From Fidelibacterota bacterium UBA6817 (GTDB taxonomy: Bacteria > Fidelibacterota > Fidelibacteria > Fidelibacterales > Fidelibacteraceae), in NCBI GenBank assembly GCA_002452555.1, contig DKER01000128.1:1-9194 (forward strand): a stretch of DNA of 9,194 nt, in the 5' to 3' direction. How positions within the stretch are numbered: the first letter of the stretch is position 1; each line of letters opens with the position of its first letter. A program made the translations under genes and the position numbers. The notes under the pieces were generated by a model that was not told the DNA's origin, did no database searches, and was given only the letters and a program-made list of their open reading frames with translations. Below, piece after piece: positions 5,649-9,194 of this stretch.

Positions 5649-7687
5649 ATTTTGAAAGACTCCTCCGGATTTGAATTTTTCATAATCGCCTTCATCTCTT
5701 CATGATCACGTATCATACGGACAGTGAGGAATTTATCGGTTCCACTCCTTTTTTCACTGTATTTTTTACGGGATAAATAAAGATTGGCAGTCAATGCGGG
5801 AGGATATTCCAATACACCCGCAATCAATTTTTCTTTCTGAATATAAACATCGAACCGGTTGTTTTTGGGTATGATTGATATCTGCATTTTCCCATACGAA
5901 AAACTTGTGTCCCGTAAAACTGTTACACATTCAACAGGTTCAAATGGTTCTGGGACAAGGACTTTCAATCCGGAATATCTTTTTTGAAGGGTTAGAATAT
6001 TTTTAATACTATTATGATACGTGTCAGTTACAATAAGAATATCCGGTTTACGCCCCTGGAGCCGGAATCTTTTCAGAATGGAAGTGTCAAATGAATTCAT
6101 GCCGGTTCCATTAATCATCAAAACCTTTTTCCGGTCAACAATAAAAAGCGAATTATCGGCTTCTGACGAAACTGCAATAAAACGGTTAATGCCGGGAATT
6201 GTGCAGGATATAAGAATAATCGCGCTGTATACGTATAATTGATGAATCCTTTTTCGGGGAATTTTAAAGAATAATAGGATTCCAATCAGCCAAAAACATC
6301 CGGTAACCGGAATGTTTCGAATATTATATACCAGATAATCCGAGTATGGGTGAACTGTTTCCAGGATTGAAAAAAAAATTGCAGATAAGAATGAATAAAC
6401 CCATGAAATACATTGACTAAAAAATGGAATAAAGGCCGTCAAAAGCTTTGCAATGATTGTTCCAAGCATAAGAAATACAAGCGGTATCATAACAATATTC
6501 AAAAAAACGGCAAGGGTTGAAACCGTTCCGAAAACCATAATTCCGGCTGGAAGAATTCCCCATGTGGCTGAACAGGATACCAGAATCATATCCCAAATAT
6601 ACCGGATAAGGGTATTTTCAAATTGAAATTTCGCAGATAGAATCGGATAAAAGATGAGAATGCCCAGCACTGCCATATATGAAAACCAGAATCCAACCTG
6701 TGTAATTTGAACCGGATTCAGGGTGAGCATTATCAATGCACTGAAAAATACTATATGCAATATATGGATTTTTCTGTTACACAAACGGGAAATACTAGAT
6801 AACATCAGCATCAGGACCGTCCGAAAAACAGAGGATGAAAAGGGAGTCAATAGAGCATAGAAGAATGAGAACAGACAAATGAGCACTAATTGAATACGGT
6901 TACTGACACTCAATTGTTTTAATAAACCGGTAAACAATAAAACGATAAAACCCACATGGAGACCGGAGACAGCAAAAAGATGACTGATTCCGCTTCCGTT
7001 TATCCGTCTTTGTATAGGTTCCGGAATCATTTGCTTTTCGCCCAAAAAGAGTCCACACGCTATAAACCCATTCCTCAACTCGTTGTTATTCAGTAAAATA
7101 GATCGTATCACCTCACGTATATTTTCCAGGTATTTTTCCATTGAAAAGGTTTTTTTCGGTTTTCTTATAACATATGAATTGTCCATTAACGTAATGGATA
7201 TTCGATATGAATTTTTAAACTTTCGGCCAGTTATACGAGGATTATAAAGATCGCATGTTTGTCTAAATATCGGCTCTGCATCCGGTAAAATTATCGAATC
7301 ATTATCGACAGATGATGGGATTTTTCCAATATCACCATAGATTGCCGCGGGATACCATTTGTTTTCATATAATATCGTACCATCCAGTTTGATATCCTGT
7401 TTCCAGTCAATGTGTTGTTTTTGGATTCTGATTGTAACCGGATTCCGGGATTCAATGCCATTTATTATATCATCATTTACGGGCGGTGATTTTCGAATAA
7501 ACAACACGATCCACAGCAGTGCAGGAAAAATCAAACCATAAGAACGAAACAGATAAATCAAGATTAGAAGACATGCCAAAATCACGAGAAAGAAAGGCAT
7601 TGAGAATAATTTGAAGGAAATAATGATCATCACTGAACTGATCAAAAAACAGGACAGTGACGGTACCGGGCTGAATAAACCGGACAA
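5642..7687 (-). CDS. comEC: ComEC/Rec2 family DNA uptake channel with degenerate C-terminal domain
   Basis: This 681-aa inner-membrane protein forms the channel through which single-stranded DNA enters during natural transformation. Residues 1-65 hold hydrophobic N-terminal segments. Residues about 85-180 form a soluble DUF4131/OB-like part with one cysteine (C145). Residues about 205-475 are the Competence domain with many membrane helices, including the hallmark SHLFAVSGLHVGF (235-247) and NPVQITQVGFWFSYMAVLG (324-342). Residues about 503-640 look like the usual metallo-beta-lactamase-like domain, but the HxHxDH ligands are absent: the matching stretch reads TDTYHNS (554-560). Degenerate versions are common in Bacteroidota-type ComEC. 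The only start giving this length is TTG at 7687, 4 nt after the nadE stop. The first internal ATG codons are residues 20 and 30, so the true start may lie there. A run of nine T lies in the membrane part. Confidence 0.93.
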   Translation of the reverse strand: MSGLFSPVPSLSCFLISSVMIIISFKLFSMPFFLVILACLLILIYLFRSYGLIFPALLWIVLFIRKSPPVNDDIINGIESRNPVTIRIQKQHIDWKQDIKLDGTILYENKWYPAAIYGDIGKIPSSVDNDSIILPDAEPIFRQTCDLYNPRITGRKFKNSYRISITLMDNSYVIRKPKKTFSMEKYLENIREVIRSILLNNNELRNGFIACGLFLGEKQMIPEPIQRRINGSGISHLFAVSGLHVGFIVLLFTGLLKQLSVSNRIQLVLICLFSFFYALLTPFSSSVFRTVLMLMLSSISRLCNRKIHILHIVFFSALIMLTLNPVQITQVGFWFSYMAVLGILIFYPILSAKFQFENTLIRYIWDMILVSCSATWGILPAGIMVFGTVSTLAVFLNIVMIPLVFLMLGTIIAKLLTAFIPFFSQCISWVYSFLSAIFFSILETVHPYSDYLVYNIRNIPVTGCFWLIGILLFFKIPRKRIHQLYVYSAIILISCTIPGINRFIAVSSEADNSLFIVDRKKVLMINGTGMNSFDTSILKRFRLQGRKPDILIVTDTYHNSIKNILTLQKRYSGLKVLVPEPFEPVECVTVLRDTSFSYGKMQISIIPKNNRFDVYIQKEKLIAGVLEYPPALTANLYLSRKKYSEKRSGTDKFLTVRMIRDHEEMKAIMKNSNPEESFKIW
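5660..5666 (-). promoter_or_regulatory. Strong Shine-Dalgarno of the rnhB-yraN fusion
   Basis: On the minus strand ggaggag lies 11 nt before the ATG at 5648, inside the end of comEC. It is the best ribosome binding site in the window, whereas comEC, hemW and amrS show none. It supports the chosen start and independent translation initiation despite the overlap. Confidence 0.6.
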
Positions 7688-7691
7688 AAGG

Positions 7692-9194
7692 TTATAGTTT
7701 CTGATCTTTGTACATAAACCTGTTTACTATTGGTATTCGTCTGCCCATCCCAAAAGCTTTCTCTGTAACCCGGAGTCCGGGCGGGGCTTGTCTTCGTTTA
7801 TATTCTGCAAGATGGATCATTCTGTTGAGCTTCAGGACAAGTTCTTTCTCATATCCTTCCTGAACAAGCTGATCGGTACTTTTATTGTTTTCCAGCAATT
7901 CTTCTACAAGAGGACTGACGACTTCATAATCAAAGGGATCATACTGATTTTCACGTAATTCTGCAGAAGGAATTTTATTGAGAATATTTTCGGGAATTCT
8001 GTTATAGCCGGCTTCGGAATTGATAAAACGCGATAGTCTGTATACATCTTCTTTATTCAAATCACTGATTGGGGCCAATGCACCGGCCATATCTCCGTAT
8101 AACGTCGAGTAACCCAGGGCCAGTTCTGTTTTATTGCCTGTCGTCAGGACCAGTCTGTTGAATTTATTTGCCAAAGCCATCAGGATAACGCCTCGGCTTC
8201 TTGCCTGAATGTTCTCTTCTGCAAGGCCAAAACCGGTTCCTTTGAATTGCTTATCCAACATTTGAGTAACTGTTTTATAGACAGGCTGTATGGATATGGT
8301 ATCGCAATGAATTGCAAGGTTCTTTGCAAGATCAAGAGCATCGGTAACGGAATGGTCCGAACTGAACTGGGATGGCATCAAAACACCCCAAACATGATCA
8401 GGACCCAAGGCATCAGCAGCAATAGAAGCCACCAAAGCAGAATCAATGCCTCCACTCAGTCCGATCAGTGCATCTGAAAACCCGGTTTTGGTAAAATAAT
8501 CCCGTATTCCGACGATGAGTGAATTCAACAGTTCGTGATCCAAAACAATCTTTGGCTCAGGTAAACTCATCGATGCTGCAAAAACCGGATCGAAGTCTGC
8601 ATAAGTCATGTTTTCCTTGTGTCCTCCGGAAAATGCAGCCCATGATCCATCTTTATCAACGGCAAAACTGTTCCCGTCAAAAATCAATTCATCCTGTCCC
8701 CCGGTCATATTCACATAGCAAAAGGGGATTTTAAACGTTTTCACTTTATCAAGAACCAGTTCTTTCCGTTTCAGAAATTTATGGTAGCTGTAAGGAGAAG
8801 CACTGCAGTTAATGATTAGCTCTGCGCCTTTCTCAACCAATTCACGGGTAACTTTTACCGGATATTCATTATCCCACAGATCTTCACAGATTTCAATCCC
8901 AAGATTTATTGTTTTACCATTAATACTGATCGGTACAGGTTCAATACGGGTATTGGATTGAAAATACCGTTTCTCATCAAACACATCATAGGTTGGTAAA
9001 TGTGTTTTATAGATTGATTTAACAAGCTCTCCCCCACTCACAACGGCTATGGCATTATAAAACTCCCCTTCCCTGGGATTATCTATATAACCTACTATAG
9101 ATACTATATCAACAGATCTTGTTTTCCTGATAATATTATTCAGGTATTCAAGATTCAGACGTACAAAATCCTTTTCAAAAATAAGATCCTGTGG
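7692..9194 (-). CDS. nadE: Glutamine-dependent NAD+ synthetase, 5' end beyond window
   Basis: This enzyme makes NAD+ from deamido-NAD+, ATP and glutamine in the cytoplasm. The frame stays open through 9042-9194, and the 51 codons there (beginning PQDLIFEKDFV) match the family, so the gene enters from the right edge and the GTG at 9041 is not its start. In all, 500 codons are visible and perhaps 40 N-terminal residues, including the first catalytic glutamate, are missing. Counting from the first visible residue, the glutaminase domain shows lysine 63 (YKTHLP) and cysteine 103 (IEICEDLW). The synthetase domain shows the ATP-pyrophosphatase loop SGGIDS at 247-252. Later blocks are ENIQARSRG, TTGNKTE and YGDMAGALAPISDL. 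It is the first visible gene of the operon that continues into comEC, 4 nt downstream. Confidence 0.95.
   Translation of the reverse strand, partial: PQDLIFEKDFVRLNLEYLNNIIRKTRSVDIVSIVGYIDNPREGEFYNAIAVVSGGELVKSIYKTHLPTYDVFDEKRYFQSNTRIEPVPISINGKTINLGIEICEDLWDNEYPVKVTRELVEKGAELIINCSASPYSYHKFLKRKELVLDKVKTFKIPFCYVNMTGGQDELIFDGNSFAVDKDGSWAAFSGGHKENMTYADFDPVFAASMSLPEPKIVLDHELLNSLIVGIRDYFTKTGFSDALIGLSGGIDSALVASIAADALGPDHVWGVLMPSQFSSDHSVTDALDLAKNLAIHCDTISIQPVYKTVTQMLDKQFKGTGFGLAEENIQARSRGVILMALANKFNRLVLTTGNKTELALGYSTLYGDMAGALAPISDLNKEDVYRLSRFINSEAGYNRIPENILNKIPSAELRENQYDPFDYEVVSPLVEELLENNKSTDQLVQEGYEKELVLKLNRMIHLAEYKRRQAPPGLRVTEKAFGMGRRIPIVNRFMYKDQKL

Noticed and set aside
7692..9041. NAD synthetase starting at the GTG at 9041
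   Set aside because: The frame remains open to the window edge and the upstream 51 codons match the glutaminase domain (PQDLIFEKDFV), so the gene is cut by the window and does not start there.
1..9194. Defence island, prophage or transposon
   Set aside because: No transposase, integrase, structural phage gene, methyltransferase or known defence gene is seen. Only the two small unknown genes at the left leave room for such an idea.

Overview
The window is a compact, one-directional stretch of bacterial chromosome: every gene I can support lies on the minus strand, so transcription runs from the right edge to the left. Composition is AT-leaning (roughly 40% GC by eye). The content is mostly housekeeping: NAD synthesis, DNA uptake, RNase HII, signal peptidase I, a HemW-type radical SAM protein and an AmrS-type radical SAM protein. 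A secreted protein with a signal peptide, signal peptidase I and a ComEC with a degenerate C-terminal metallo-beta-lactamase-like domain suggest a Gram-negative bacterium of the Bacteroidota/Ignavibacteria/Marinimicrobia (FCB) kind. That placement is an inference from gene style, not a proof.

Region A (about 2595-9194) is a tight operon in the order nadE (5' end beyond the window), comEC, rnhB-yraN (one fused gene), lepB, hemW. Junctions are +4, -7, -4 and +4 nt, so translation is probably coupled. The fused RNase HII/YraN protein directly behind comEC is the most interesting coding feature. RNase HII removes ribonucleotides from DNA, YraN is a PD-(D/E)XK-nuclease-like protein, and ComEC is the inner-membrane channel for transforming DNA.

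Region B (2473-2594) is the only real gap between genes. It has a good -10 box for leftward transcription and an interrupted dyad just downstream of it. It probably carries the promoter of region C.

Region C (about 147-2472) holds a secreted protein of unknown function that overlaps an AmrS-family radical SAM gene by 14 nt. Two small unrecognised genes follow at 11 nt and 1 nt. The first has a C-terminal half that looks like a B3/EcoRII-N-type DNA-binding barrel, which is a tentative reading. No MEMO1 or AMMECR1 partner of AmrS is visible here.

Region D (1-146) is non-coding and more GC-rich than its surroundings. It is made almost wholly of short tandem repeats of three different periods (8, 16 and 14 bp) plus a perfect 14-bp palindrome. 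There is no CRISPR, tRNA, rRNA, transposase or recognisable phage gene. The best leads are the RnhB-YraN fusion beside comEC, the orphan AmrS with its secreted neighbour, the two unknown small genes, and the layered repeat tract.
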